45,711 nt of DNA from Alphaproteobacteria bacterium (GCA_017507765.1 JAFWAG010000033.1:1-45711); one strand, 5' to 3'. Numbered from the stretch's first letter, positions 33,043-40,529 are shown. The notes: a model not told the origin generated them from the letters alone. Made by a program: numbers and translations.

Positions 33043-33278
33043 TAGGCAACAAAACAGATTTTACCGCAAAAGATATAGAGTTTGTTGAGCTTATGCTGAA
33101 AGATGCTTATGCCCAACCGGTCTTTCGGACAGAGATTTTTAATATGCTGTATAGAGATGCTAAGGATAACGGTCCGGCCTTTATGCGCAAAGAAGTAAAA
33201 TATCTGTTGGCGGATAAAGTTCACAAGAAAAGAGCCGCAGCTTTAGTGAATATGCTGTGTTCAAAAATAAGAGAGTAA
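33039..33278 (+). CDS. Small helical protein, gene 2 of the unknown operon
   Basis: 79 residues, basic. It is wholly helical in appearance: FTAKDIEFVELMLKDAYAQ, TEIFNMLYRDAKDNGPAFM, then RKEVKYLLADKVHKKRAAAL and the end NMLCSKIRE. Its ATG lies within the stop of gene 1 (ATGA), so the two are translationally coupled and possibly made in equal amounts. No known domain is recognised. Size, charge and coupling would fit a small partner or adaptor of gene 1, but that is inference. Confidence 0.65.
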   Translation: MIGNKTDFTAKDIEFVELMLKDAYAQPVFRTEIFNMLYRDAKDNGPAFMRKEVKYLLADKVHKKRAAALVNMLCSKIRE

Positions 33279-33291
33279 AAGGAGCGGATAC

Positions 33292-33606
33292 ATGGTGTAT
33301 AATGAAGAAAAAGTGGAAGCAGCAGTAAATGCTTTGGTCGATGATTTGTTCGCCGGAAAAATGGTTCCTTCGGTTTTTGAAGAAAAGATATGGGAAGTTG
33401 CCGGCGGAAAATCGTTTCAAAATGTAGAGTTATATAACATGGTACAGTTTACCATGGAAAGTCGGGCATTTTCTCATCATAAGCCAACAATCTTTAATAA
33501 AATAATCCGTCCGATGGAAAAGGCTATGACGGATAATTACAAAAGAAGAATGAATATCGGGATAGTAAAAAAAGCCGGCCACAGTGCGGGAAATGAAGGA
33601 AGATAA
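33292..33606 (+). CDS. Helical protein, gene 3 of the unknown operon
   Basis: 104 residues. AAGGAG lies seven bases before the ATG. The sequence is helical: KVEAAVNALVDDLFAGK, then VFEEKIWEVAGGKSFQNVEL, the module shared with genes 1 and 4, then FTMESRAFSHHKPTIFNKII and a basic tail (NYKRRMNIGIVKKAGHSAG). Compared with gene 1 it looks like one copy of gene 1's C-terminal part. It is separated by 13 bases from gene 2 and 15 from gene 4. Function unknown. Confidence 0.65.
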   Translation: MVYNEEKVEAAVNALVDDLFAGKMVPSVFEEKIWEVAGGKSFQNVELYNMVQFTMESRAFSHHKPTIFNKIIRPMEKAMTDNYKRRMNIGIVKKAGHSAGNEGR

Positions 33607-33621
33607 ATAAAGGAAAGAACC

Positions 33622-34179
33622 ATGGTTGCAGATTTTGGGGAACTTAATCAGGGAAAATATGTTTTTACCTTGGAAGCGGCAAAGCAAATAGAAGATATGT
33701 TGAAGCTTGATGCCGTGGAAACTGCGGTGGCAGAAATTGTTACCTTGGCCGGTGGGGAAGATTTGGCAAAAGGCAGGGATTATGCCGCTAAGGTTGTTTC
33801 TTTCTTGCGGGGAATGGAAAAATCCCCCAAAACCGGAATGGCTTTGACAAGGATTGAACGAAATATCGTTTATTATGATACCAGAGAAGCAATTGCTTAT
33901 TACGATAATATTGCCGTGAACAACAACGGTTCTTTGGGTGGAAGTGAAAAGCCGCTGTTTGAAGCCGTAAAAGATTTAACCGGTATTGATGAAAATAATA
34001 ATTTTACCAAGGGAATGTTGATTCCTTTGGCGGTAAGGCAGGAAGCTTTGCGTTGTCAGGGCAACGGTCTTCATATGCCGAAAATCGCCGATGCTTTTGT
34101 GGCAGAGGTTGATAAAGCTATGCAGAAGATTCATGAAAACGCCAAGATTGCAATTATGAGCCAAAAAGTTAACGCCTGA
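33622..34179 (+). CDS. Helical protein, gene 4 of the unknown operon
   Basis: 185 residues, no export signal. AAAGGAAAG precedes the ATG. The N-terminal half has YVFTLEAAKQIEDMLKLDAV and the shared module EIVTLAGGEDLAKGRDYAA. The second half has ALTRIERNIVYYDTREAIAYY, an Asn/Gly-rich turn (AVNNNGSLGG) and HMPKIADAFVAEVDKAMQKI. No catalytic motif is apparent. A bidirectional terminator follows at 34218. The four proteins look like a paralogous set built on one helical module; a structural or regulatory role is more likely than catalysis. Confidence 0.65.
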   Translation: MVADFGELNQGKYVFTLEAAKQIEDMLKLDAVETAVAEIVTLAGGEDLAKGRDYAAKVVSFLRGMEKSPKTGMALTRIERNIVYYDTREAIAYYDNIAVNNNGSLGGSEKPLFEAVKDLTGIDENNNFTKGMLIPLAVRQEALRCQGNGLHMPKIADAFVAEVDKAMQKIHENAKIAIMSQKVNA

Positions 34180-34217
34180 AAACGTTATGCGGATTTTAGG
34201 TTTATGCGACACAAAAG

Positions 34218-34246
34218 AAAGGCTGCGGGAGGTTTTCGCAGCCTTT
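34218..34246 (-). terminator. Bidirectional terminator between the unknown operon and ctrA
   Basis: AAAGGCTGCG (34218-34227) pairs perfectly with CGCAGCCTTT (34237-34246). On the minus strand the stem is followed by TTTCTTTT, so it should stop ctrA transcription; on the plus strand the T-run is weaker. Confidence 0.8.
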
Positions 34247-34273
34247 AATCTGTAAGGAGAAAATGAGAAAAGT

Positions 34274-34981
34274 TTAACCGGCTTTGGATTTTTTCTTTTC
34301 TTCTTTCTTTGGTTCCTGAAGCATATAGCCACGTCCCCAAACCGTAACGATATAATCTTCACCTTGGGTAAGCTCCAAAAGCTTTTTCCGAAGTTTACAA
34401 ATGAAAACGTCGATAATCTTTAATTCCGGTTCGTCAATGCCGCCGTAAAGGTGATTTAAAAACTGTTCTTTGCTGAGGGTTGTGCCTTTGCGCAAAGCCA
34501 TAAGTTCCAATATCGAATATTCTTTGCCGGTAAGGTGCAAAGGTTTGCCTTTGACATTTACCATGTGTGCCGCAAGGTTGATTTCCAAAACCCCAATTTG
34601 AATCTTTGATTCCGCATGACCTTTGGAACGGCGGACAATCGCATTGATTCTGGCAACCAGTTCGTTGTTATCAAATGGTTTGGTTAAGTAATCGTCGGCG
34701 CCACAGCCAAGACCTTTGACTTTTTTATCGGCAGAGGAGTAACCCGATAAAATCAAAACCGGAGTCTTAACTTTGGAATTGCGGAGGCTTTGCAAAACTT
34801 CATACCCCGTCATATCCGGAAGACCGATATCCAAAATAATAATGTCGTAGTCGTAAAGCTTGCCTATTTCTAAACCGTCTTCGCCATAATCCGAAACATC
34901 AACGACCATGCCTTCTTTTTTTAAGGTAAGCTCTATGCTTTGTGAGACTGCTTTGTCATCTTCAATAAGTAAAACCCGCAT
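34274..34981 (-). CDS. ctrA: Cell-cycle response regulator CtrA
   Basis: 235 residues. CtrA is the OmpR-type master regulator of cell cycle, flagella and DNA methylation in alphaproteobacteria. The receiver has Asp8/Asp9, phospho-acceptor Asp51 ([16 protein letters not shown]), Ser80 as switch and Lys101. The DNA-binding half carries the near-invariant CtrA block: [17 protein letters not shown], then [20 protein letters not shown] and [13 protein letters not shown]. The C-terminus is Lys/Glu-rich and ends AG; Caulobacter CtrA ends AA, the ClpXP degron, so proteolysis may persist in altered form. A TTAA-N7-TTAA site upstream fits autoregulation. It is divergent from fliI-fliJ. Confidence 0.97.
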   Translation of the reverse strand: MRVLLIEDDKAVSQSIELTLKKEGMVVDVSDYGEDGLEIGKLYDYDIIILDIGLPDMTGYEVLQSLRNSKVKTPVLILSGYSSADKKVKGLGCGADDYLTKPFDNNELVARINAIVRRSKGHAESKIQIGVLEINLAAHMVNVKGKPLHLTGKEYSILELMALRKGTTLSKEQFLNHLYGGIDEPELKIIDVFICKLRKKLLELTQGEDYIVTVWGRGYMLQEPKKEEKKKSKAG

Positions 34982-35006
34982 TGTTTTTCTCCTCTCGCCG
35001 GACAGG

Positions 35007-35021
35007 TTAACAAAAAGTTAA
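35007..35021. promoter_or_regulatory. CtrA box TTAA-N7-TTAA between ctrA and fliI
   Basis: TTAA at 35007-35010, seven bases, then TTAA at 35018-35021, exactly the CtrA consensus spacing. It lies 26 bases upstream of the ctrA start codon and about 95 bases before fliI, so phosphorylated CtrA could control both. Confidence 0.8.
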
Positions 35022-35066
35022 CGACATAACAATAGAATTAGTATTATATATATGCAAGAACTACTA

Positions 35067-35080
35067 TTAAATGTTATTAA
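35067..35080. promoter_or_regulatory. Second TTAA pair (N6) upstream of fliI
   Basis: TTAA at 35067-35070 and TTAA at 35077-35080 are six bases apart, one short of the CtrA consensus. It sits 35 bases before the fliI start in very AT-rich DNA, so chance occurrence is possible. Confidence 0.35.
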
Positions 35081-35114
35081 TAATGTAATATAGTATCAAA
35101 GCAAGAGGAAAAAA

Positions 35115-36464
35115 GTGTCAGAATTGCTGGATAATCTGCGGGAAGACATTAAAAACGTGCCGAATGTGAAAAATTACGGCTCGGTTACGTCCGTGCGCGG
35201 GCTTTTGGTCGAGATATCCGGATTTAATGCCGATGTTTCGGTCGGAGACGTTTGCAATATCTTGACTAGAGACGGACGCTTGGTTCCTTGTGAAGCCGTC
35301 GGCTTCGCCTCGGGGAAAGCTTTGGTGATGCCGTTTAAATCTTTGGACGGGATAGGACCAGGGGCAAAAGTCGAAATAGCCGGAGCGAAACAGGTGCTTT
35401 ATCCGCATGAATCTTGGCTTGGACGGGTGATAAATGCTTTCGGAGAGCCGGTGGACGGTAAAGGACCTTTGCTGAAAGGAAAAACTCCCTGCTTGATTCA
35501 TAATACTCCGCCGCCGGCAAGTATGCGCCAAAGGGTTCGTGGTAAGGTGGACTTGGGTGTAAGAGCCATAAATACTTTCCTGACGGTGTGCAGAGGGCAA
35601 AGAATGGGTATTTTTGCCGGCTCCGGAGTCGGAAAGTCTTCGTTGATTTCTATGATGGCAAAACATACTACCGCTAATGTCAATGTTCTTGGCTTGGTGG
35701 GGGAGAGAGGCAGAGAAGCTCGGGAGTTTATTGAAGACGATTTGGGCGAAGAAGGTATGAAACGCAGCGTGGTTGTGGTGGCAACTTCCGATGAAAGCCC
35801 TTTGATGCGCCGCCAGTGTGCTTATACGGCGATGACAATTGCCGAGTTCTTTCGGGATAAAAAGCAAGATGTTTTATGCATGATGGACAGTATTACCCGT
35901 TTTGCCATGGCTCAGCGGGAGATTTCTTTGTCCGTCGGAGAGCCTCCGGCAAGTAAGGGATATACGCCGTCGGTTTTTGCCGAACTGCCCAGACTGTTAG
36001 AGCGTGCTGGCCCCGGTTTGGAAGGAAAAGGCTCAATTACCGGCTTGTTCACCGTGTTGGTGGAAGGCGATGACCATAACGAACCTATCGCAGATGCCGT
36101 GAGAGGTATTCTGGACGGTCATATCGTGCTTGACAGGACTATAGCTGAACGAGGACGCTTTCCGGCGATAAATATTCTGCGCAGTATCTCTCGTACGATG
36201 CCAATGTGTAATAATGCCGAGGAAAATCTGTTGGTAACTACCGCCAGAGGTATTTTGGCAACGTATGAAAATATGGCGGAACTTATCCGCTTGGGTGCTT
36301 ATCGCCGTGGCTCTAATGCCGAGGTTGATACCGCTATGGACTATTATCCAAACTTGGAAAAGTTCGTAGCTCAGGCAAAAAAGGAAAAGGTAACTTTGGC
36401 AGAAGGATATGCTCAGCTTAAAGAAATCTTGCTGTCTTTGCTGCCGGCGGAAAGCGATAAATAA
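35115..36464 (+). CDS. fliI: Flagellum-specific ATPase FliI
   Basis: 449 residues from a GTG with AGAGG upstream. FliI is the hexameric ATPase of the flagellar type III export apparatus. Walker A is GSGVGKSS at 169-176. FliI/YscN marks are LGLVGERGREAREFIEDDL, VVVATSDESPLMRRQ, IAEFFRDKKQDVLCMMDSITR, then PPASKGYTPSVFAELPRLLERAG and GHIVLDRTIAERGRFPAINILRSISR. It is not an F1 beta subunit; the N-terminal domain differs and fliJ follows at once. Transcription probably depends on CtrA. It overlaps fliJ by one base (TAATG). Confidence 0.96.
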   Translation: MSELLDNLREDIKNVPNVKNYGSVTSVRGLLVEISGFNADVSVGDVCNILTRDGRLVPCEAVGFASGKALVMPFKSLDGIGPGAKVEIAGAKQVLYPHESWLGRVINAFGEPVDGKGPLLKGKTPCLIHNTPPPASMRQRVRGKVDLGVRAINTFLTVCRGQRMGIFAGSGVGKSSLISMMAKHTTANVNVLGLVGERGREAREFIEDDLGEEGMKRSVVVVATSDESPLMRRQCAYTAMTIAEFFRDKKQDVLCMMDSITRFAMAQREISLSVGEPPASKGYTPSVFAELPRLLERAGPGLEGKGSITGLFTVLVEGDDHNEPIADAVRGILDGHIVLDRTIAERGRFPAINILRSISRTMPMCNNAEENLLVTTARGILATYENMAELIRLGAYRRGSNAEVDTAMDYYPNLEKFVAQAKKEKVTLAEGYAQLKEILLSLLPAESDK

Positions 36465-36883
36465 TGGGTAAAAAGACAATACCTTCCCTGATAAGGGTGC
36501 ATAAATGGGAGGTCGACGAAAAACGTCAGGCTTTGGCTCGGCTACAAGATGCGCAGGATAAACTTATCGAAGCAAGAAAAAAGCAAGATAAAGAACTGGA
36601 AACCGAAAAAAAAGCCGCTTTGCAAAATCCTGAACAAAGTATGACTTTCGGGGCGTATGTCGAAAGATATCTGCAAAAAAAAGACGAACTGGAAAAAATG
36701 ATTGCCGACTTGCAAAACGAAATAAATGCCGCAAGAGACGACCTTGCCGATGCTTTTCGGGAGCTGAAAGTTTATGAAGTTTTGCAGGAACAGCATGAAC
36801 AAGCCGAAAAACTGGAAAACGACCGTAAAGAACAAAAGTATCTGGACGAAATAGCCCAGAAAAATAAAATGCCTGCCGAATAA
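36464..36883 (+). CDS. fliJ: Flagellar export protein FliJ
   Basis: 139 residues, the usual FliJ size, and almost entirely two-stranded coiled coil: VHKWEVDEKRQALARLQDAQ, YLQKKDELEKMIADLQNEI and KVYEVLQEQHEQAEKLENDR. FliJ is the stalk that links FliI to the export gate FlhA. Sequence conservation in this family is low, so the call rests on length, coiled coil, the N-terminal LIRVHKWEVDEKR pattern and the TAATG coupling to fliI. A terminator directly follows. Confidence 0.88.
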   Translation: MGKKTIPSLIRVHKWEVDEKRQALARLQDAQDKLIEARKKQDKELETEKKAALQNPEQSMTFGAYVERYLQKKDELEKMIADLQNEINAARDDLADAFRELKVYEVLQEQHEQAEKLENDRKEQKYLDEIAQKNKMPAE

Positions 36884-36914
36884 AAAACGGGAGAAGATAA
36901 CTTCCCCCGCTTTT
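36883..36914 (+). terminator. Bidirectional terminator after fliIJ
   Basis: AAAAACGGGAGAAG (36883-36896), loop ATAA, then CTTCCCCCGCTTTT (36901-36914). The arms end in A- and T-runs, so it can serve fliJ on one strand and the gene at 36932 on the other. Confidence 0.8.
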
Positions 36915-36931
36915 AATGAAAAATAATGCTT

Positions 36932-37225
36932 TTAACCAATGCTGTGTTCAATATGGTGGTTACTGGAAGTAATACTTCTGGTTTTTAAAACTTCGTCTTG
37001 AATAACCGAGCGAAGTTCCGGATCGTTTATGTAATCGTTAAGGATTACTTTGCCATAACGGGGAGCGTTGGTGTTAATGTGATGAAGTTCGGCAGCCACT
37101 TCTTTGCTGATAGCAGAGTCGTTGAGTTCTACATATAACTCACCTTGCTTGTCATAGCGGGCAGCATTAACAATTGCTACGATTTCATGGAAAACTTTTT
37201 TGGGTTCTTTGTTCTTGTTAGACAT
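36932..37225 (-). CDS. Small protein of unknown function
   Basis: 97 residues, no signal peptide. A charged N-terminus (SNKNKEPKK) is followed by FHEIVAIVNAARYDKQGELY, VELNDSAISKEVAAELHHIN, then APRYGKVILNDYINDPELRS and a His/Ser-rich tail. GAGGAATAA precedes the ATG. It converges on fliJ with a shared terminator. I recognise no family. The layout is like a compact mixed helix/strand cytoplasmic domain. The gap 37226-37482 between it and mscL holds no gene I can support. Confidence 0.7.
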   Translation of the reverse strand: MSNKNKEPKKVFHEIVAIVNAARYDKQGELYVELNDSAISKEVAAELHHINTNAPRYGKVILNDYINDPELRSVIQDEVLKTRSITSSNHHIEHSIG

Positions 37226-37482
37226 TTATTCCTCGCTTATTACATAACTGTTTTGTACTTTTTATGTCATTGTGCCTTGGGTATTTATAGTATGGCGGAA
37301 AAATTGGACAGTAAAGGATTGTTTGGGCTGTTTTGGGATAAAAATATAAATGTTCGCCGCATAAGCTTTTTAAGTGCAAATACGGGAGGGAAAACAGATG
37401 CTTCCGGTGGCTTTTTTTATTGCCTTTTGTATGGATAAATAATACCGTGAGCGAAGGTTAGTTTTTGATAAGGACAGGAAAA

Positions 37483-37995
37483 ATGGTAAAAAACTTTTTG
37501 AATGAATTTAAAAAATTCGCAATGCGTGGCAATGTTATCGATATGGCTGTCGGTATTATTATCGGTGCCGCTTTCGGTAAAATTGTGGACTCTTTGGTTA
37601 AAGATATCATTATGCCTCCGCTGGGGCTTTTGCTTGGTAAAGTAGATTTTGCCAACTTGTTCTTGGTCTTGAAAGACGGGCCGACCATACCGGGGCCGTA
37701 TATGTCTTTGGACGTGGCTCAGAATGCCGGTGCGGTTACTTTGAATGTCGGACTTTTCATCAATGTAATGATAAGCTTTATTATTGTCGCTTTCGCAGTC
37801 TTCATTCTGATTAAAGCCGTAAATAAATTACAGGAAAGCTTGGATAAAAAAGATAAAGCCGCAGAAGCAAAAACAACAAAAACTTGCCCGTATTGCTGTG
37901 AGGAAATCCCCATAAAAGCTGTAAAGTGTCCTCGTTGTACGGCTGATATTGCTGAAAAGCCAAAGAAAACAACGGCTAGACAAACGGCAAAATAA
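37483..37995 (+). CDS. mscL: Large-conductance mechanosensitive channel MscL with C-terminal zinc ribbon
   Basis: 170 residues from ATG 37483, with AGGACAGG upstream; a TTG at 37465 would add six. MscL opens under membrane tension to release solutes in osmotic downshock. The amphipathic N-helix is MVKNFLNEFKKFAMRGNVID, TM1 is DMAVGIIIGAAFGKIVDSLV with the pore glycines and alanines, TM2 is VGLFINVMISFIIVAFAVFI, and the cytoplasmic helix is KAVNKLQESLDKK. Beyond that a ribbon with Cys135, Cys138, Cys149 and Cys152 (CPYCCEEIP, VKCPRC) is added; a subset of MscL proteins has this. cysS starts nine bases later. Confidence 0.95.
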   Translation: MVKNFLNEFKKFAMRGNVIDMAVGIIIGAAFGKIVDSLVKDIIMPPLGLLLGKVDFANLFLVLKDGPTIPGPYMSLDVAQNAGAVTLNVGLFINVMISFIIVAFAVFILIKAVNKLQESLDKKDKAAEAKTTKTCPYCCEEIPIKAVKCPRCTADIAEKPKKTTARQTAK

Positions 37996-38004
37996 GGGAA
38001 GAAA

Positions 38005-39408
38005 ATGGCGATAACTTTTTATAATTCTTTGACTAAAAAGGCGGAACCTTTTGTTCCTTTGAATGCCGGTGAAGTCAAAATGTACAGCTGTGGGCCGACG
38101 ATTTATAACTATTCTCATATAGGCAATTTCCGTGCGTTTGTGTTTTATGACTTGTTGGTGCGTTATCTGCGCTTTAGGGGTTTTGACGTTACTCATGTCA
38201 TGAACCTTACCGATGTCGACGATAAAACAATTAAAGGCTCAATGGCAAAAGGGCAGAGTCTGACCGACTATACTTCTTTTTATGAAAAAGAGTTTTTAAA
38301 GGATATGCAGACCCTGAATATGAACCGCCCGAATATAATTCCTAAGGCTACCGAAGAAATAGACGCTATGGTTGAGCTTATTTCTAAGCTTTTGGAAAAA
38401 GGTCATGCCTATAAAAACGATAAGGGAGATATTTATTTTAAGATTTCTTCCTTCCCAGAGTATGGCGAAATGGCGGATATTGATAAACGCTCGTTAAAGG
38501 AAAATGCCGATAACCGTTTGAACAGTGCGGACGAATACGGCAAAGACAATGTCTTTGATTTTGCGCTTTGGAAAGCTTGGGACGAAAATGACGGCGATGT
38601 TTATTGGGAAACCAAAATCGGTAAGGGACGTCCGGGCTGGCATATCGAATGTTCGGCAATGTCGGCAAAGTATCTGGGGCAGCCTTTTGATATTCATACC
38701 GGAGGTATTGATTTAATCTTTCCGCATCATACTAATGAAATTGCTCAATCCGAATGTGCATGTGGGGTGAAGTTCTGTAATTACTGGATGCACAACGGGC
38801 ATTTGTTCGTAAACGGTAAAAAGATGTCAAAATCTTTAGGCAACTTCTATACCTTGCGAGATTTGCTGGATAAGGGTTATTCGGCGGAGGCTATCCGTTA
38901 TGAGCTGATTAAAGGACATTATCGCCAAGAACTCGATTTTAAAGAGGATAACTTGGAAGCTAATGCCAAGGTCATAAAGAAGTTTAAGGACTTTCTTTCT
39001 CGTTTGGACGATGTTAAGGACGCTTCCGGAACGGACGATGCTCAAGCTTTACTGGCGGAAACCAAAGAAGCCTTTATCCTTGCCATGGACGAGGATTTGA
39101 ATACCCCGAACGGCTTGGCCGTGCTCTTTGACTTTATGGGCGAAGTTAATAAGCGTATGCCGGAAATGTCCGCTAAAGGCGCAGAAGGTGTAAAAGCTTT
39201 GTTTAACTCCTTTATGGACGTTTTCGGGTTTGCTGTGGCGTCAAAAGAAGATGCTTTGAATGCCGAGGAAGAAGCTTTGTTTACGCAAAGAAATGCTGCT
39301 CGGGCAGAAAAGAATTATGCTTTGGCAGATGAGTTAAAGCAAAAACTGAAAGCTTTGGGAATCGAAGTGAAGGATACTGCGGATGGAAGCAAGTGGAGCC
39401 GGATTTAA
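38005..39408 (+). CDS. cysS: Cysteinyl-tRNA synthetase
   Basis: 467 residues, class I. It charges tRNA-Cys. Zinc and ATP motifs are visible: Cys29 in MYSCGPTIYNYSHIGN, where the HIGH motif reads HIGN as is usual for CysRS; GRPGWHIECSAM with another zinc cysteine; FPHHTNEIAQSE; and KMSKSLGNFYTLRDLL near 273. The DALR-type helical region and the end EVKDTADGSKWSRI (family: DT..GT.WR) close it. GAAGAAA precedes the ATG. It is followed by a strong terminator at 39476. Confidence 0.97.
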   Translation: MAITFYNSLTKKAEPFVPLNAGEVKMYSCGPTIYNYSHIGNFRAFVFYDLLVRYLRFRGFDVTHVMNLTDVDDKTIKGSMAKGQSLTDYTSFYEKEFLKDMQTLNMNRPNIIPKATEEIDAMVELISKLLEKGHAYKNDKGDIYFKISSFPEYGEMADIDKRSLKENADNRLNSADEYGKDNVFDFALWKAWDENDGDVYWETKIGKGRPGWHIECSAMSAKYLGQPFDIHTGGIDLIFPHHTNEIAQSECACGVKFCNYWMHNGHLFVNGKKMSKSLGNFYTLRDLLDKGYSAEAIRYELIKGHYRQELDFKEDNLEANAKVIKKFKDFLSRLDDVKDASGTDDAQALLAETKEAFILAMDEDLNTPNGLAVLFDFMGEVNKRMPEMSAKGAEGVKALFNSFMDVFGFAVASKEDALNAEEEALFTQRNAARAEKNYALADELKQKLKALGIEVKDTADGSKWSRI

Positions 39409-39448
39409 ATCCGGTTTTACTTTTCGTTGTGTTGGGTGGGGGAAGATT

Positions 39449-39470
39449 TGGTGGAGCTGAAGAGGATTAA
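39449..39470 (-). repeat. Partial copy of the tRNA-Ala 3' end
   Basis: TTGGTGGAGCTGAAGAGGAT here is identical to the 3' end of tRNA-Ala at 39606-39625, 157 bases away and in the same orientation. It covers the acceptor 3' strand, CCA and part of the T arm. It is a relic of a tandem tRNA gene or of recombination at the tRNA 3' end. The rest of 39409-39606 has a terminator and nothing else I can identify. Confidence 0.75.
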
Positions 39471-39475
39471 GGCGT

Positions 39476-39503
39476 AAAAAGTTGCCTTGAATGGCAATTT
39501 TTT
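39476..39503 (+). terminator. Terminator after cysS
   Basis: AAAAAGTTGCC (39476-39486) pairs with GGCAATTTTT through one G-U pair around TTGAAT, ending in a run of six T. Confidence 0.85.
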
Positions 39504-39606
39504 CGCCTGTAATCTTAATTTTTGCTTAGAGAGGAAAACCGGCAGGTTTAACGAACTTAGCAAAAGTAAGGACGAATAGCTTTAGCGGAAAATATGAAAT
39601 ATTTTT

Positions 39607-39682
39607 TGGTGGAGCTGAAGAGGATCGAACTCTCGACCTACGCATTGCGAACGCGTCGCTCTCCCATCTGAGCTACAGCCCC
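39607..39682 (-). tRNA. tRNA-Ala (anticodon CGC)
   Basis: On the minus strand it begins GGGGCTGTAGCTCAG. The anticodon arm is ACGCG-TTCGCAA-TGCGT (anticodon CGC), the T arm has GTTCGATC, and CCA is encoded. The acceptor carries G3-U70, the alanine identity pair. A promoter on the minus strand (39705-39733) lies upstream. Confidence 0.95.
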
Positions 39683-39704
39683 ACGTTCCTTTGAAAAGAA
39701 GGGC

Positions 39705-39733
39705 ATAATGGATATTATTCGCTTGGTTATCAA
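39705..39733 (-). promoter_or_regulatory. Probable promoter of tRNA-Ala
   Basis: On the minus strand TTGATA (plus-strand 39728-39733), 17 bases, then CATTAT (39705-39710, four of six). It is about 23 bases before the mature tRNA 5' end. Confidence 0.45.
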
Positions 39734-39793
39734 GTAATCATGATGAAAAAACGGGAAAAAGATATAAATAATTACGCTTTTTTCACTTTTAAC

Positions 39794-39820
39794 TTGACGA
39801 AACGGCAGAATCTATATAAT
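39794..39820 (+). promoter_or_regulatory. Promoter of rpmB and tRNA-Gln
   Basis: TTGACG (39794-39799) and a perfect TATAAT (39815-39820) are 15 bases apart. The leader of about 75 bases contains ACGG/CCGT followed by TTTTTT near 39858-39882, which could be an attenuator of the ribosomal gene. Confidence 0.6.
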
Positions 39821-39901
39821 AAGCATCTTCCGATTTAGGGACATAAGGATTCGTTTACGGTTTTTGAAGGCCGTTTTTTGTTTTGTTGAAAGGATATAAA
39901 A

Positions 39902-40210
39902 ATGTCTAGACGTTGCGAAATAACTGGTAAAGGCGTAATGACCGGTAACAACGTTAGTCACGCTAACAATCACACAAGATGCCGCTTTCTTCCTAATTTG
40001 CAGGAAGTATCGCTTTTGAGCGAGATTCTGGGCGAAAGCGTTAAAATGCGTGTATCTGTAAGAGGTTTGCGTACGATAGAGCATAACGGAGGCTTGGACG
40101 CTTTTCTTCTTTCTACTTCGAATAGCAAGCTTACCGCAGAAGCTTTAGCCGTAAAGAAGCGCATAGAAAGAAAAATGCCAAAATCCGGAGAAGCTGTATC
40201 AGCTAACTAA
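39902..40210 (+). CDS. rpmB: 50S ribosomal protein L28
   Basis: 102 residues, the longer alphaproteobacterial form. The start [25 protein letters not shown] is split here by the usual zinc-free loop and is diagnostic. RRFLPNLQ-type sequence appears as [15 protein letters not shown], followed by [21 protein letters not shown]. The end is basic. L28 sits near the E site of the large subunit. AAAGGATATAAAA leads to the ATG. tRNA-Gln starts eight bases after the stop and shares the promoter. Confidence 0.97.
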   Translation: MSRRCEITGKGVMTGNNVSHANNHTRCRFLPNLQEVSLLSEILGESVKMRVSVRGLRTIEHNGGLDAFLLSTSNSKLTAEALAVKKRIERKMPKSGEAVSAN

Positions 40211-40218
40211 AAAGTTTT

Positions 40219-40293
40219 TGGGTCGTCGCCAAGCGGTAAGGCAACGGGTTTTGATCCCGTCATTCCTAGGTTCGAATCCTAGCGACCCAGCCA
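40219..40293 (+). tRNA. tRNA-Gln (anticodon UUG)
   Basis: The gene begins TGGGTCGTCGCCAAGCGG. The anticodon arm is ACGGG-TTTTGAT-CCCGT (anticodon TTG), the T arm has GGTTCGAATCC, and the acceptor closes TGGGTCG/CGACCCA with discriminator G and an encoded CCA. A terminator follows within ten bases. Confidence 0.96.
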
Positions 40294-40300
40294 AAACATT

Positions 40301-40334
40301 AAAAGAGGTATGCAAATGCGTACCTCTTTTCTTT
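40301..40334 (+). terminator. Terminator after tRNA-Gln
   Basis: AAAAGAGGTA (40301-40310) pairs with TACCTCTTTT (40321-40330), then CTTTT. Confidence 0.85.
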
Positions 40335-40390
40335 TGGGGGAGGAGATAGCCATTGCTTCTTGGGGTAAAAGTGTAATAGGAAAATAATCC

Positions 40391-40419
40391 TTGACAAATG
40401 AATAAAAGTGTGTTATAAG
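40391..40419 (+). promoter_or_regulatory. Strong sigma-70 promoter at the start of the accessory block
   Basis: A perfect TTGACA (40391-40396), exactly 17 bases, then TATAAG (40414-40419, five of six). The expected start is near 40426, four bases before the first terminator hairpin. Confidence 0.75.
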
Positions 40420-40429
40420 GGTGCTGTGT

Positions 40430-40500
40430 GAGCCGGGATACGTGTATCCTCGGTTCTTTTTTTATGGCCGGAGCAGCTTGTTTGTTGCTCCGTTTTTTTT
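40430..40500 (+). terminator. Two consecutive intrinsic terminators directly after a promoter
   Basis: Hairpin 1: GAGCCGGGATAC (40430-40441) with GTATCCTCGGTTC, then seven T (40457-40463). Hairpin 2: CGGAGCA (40469-40475) with TGCTCCG (40486-40492), then eight T (40493-40500). With a start near 40426 they would give RNAs of about 38 and 75 nt. Between the promoter and the next ATG at 40530 there is no gene. This is either a pair of short RNAs or a tandem attenuator ahead of the next gene. The stretch 40335-40390 shows nothing else. Confidence 0.8.
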
Positions 40501-40529
40501 AGCAAAGACAAAACAGAAAGGAGAAAACA

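Noticed and set aside
37292-37438. A 48-codon frame beginning MAEKLDSKGLFGLFWD
   Set aside because: It has no convincing ribosome site or family match. It could be a small protein, but the evidence is too weak to list.
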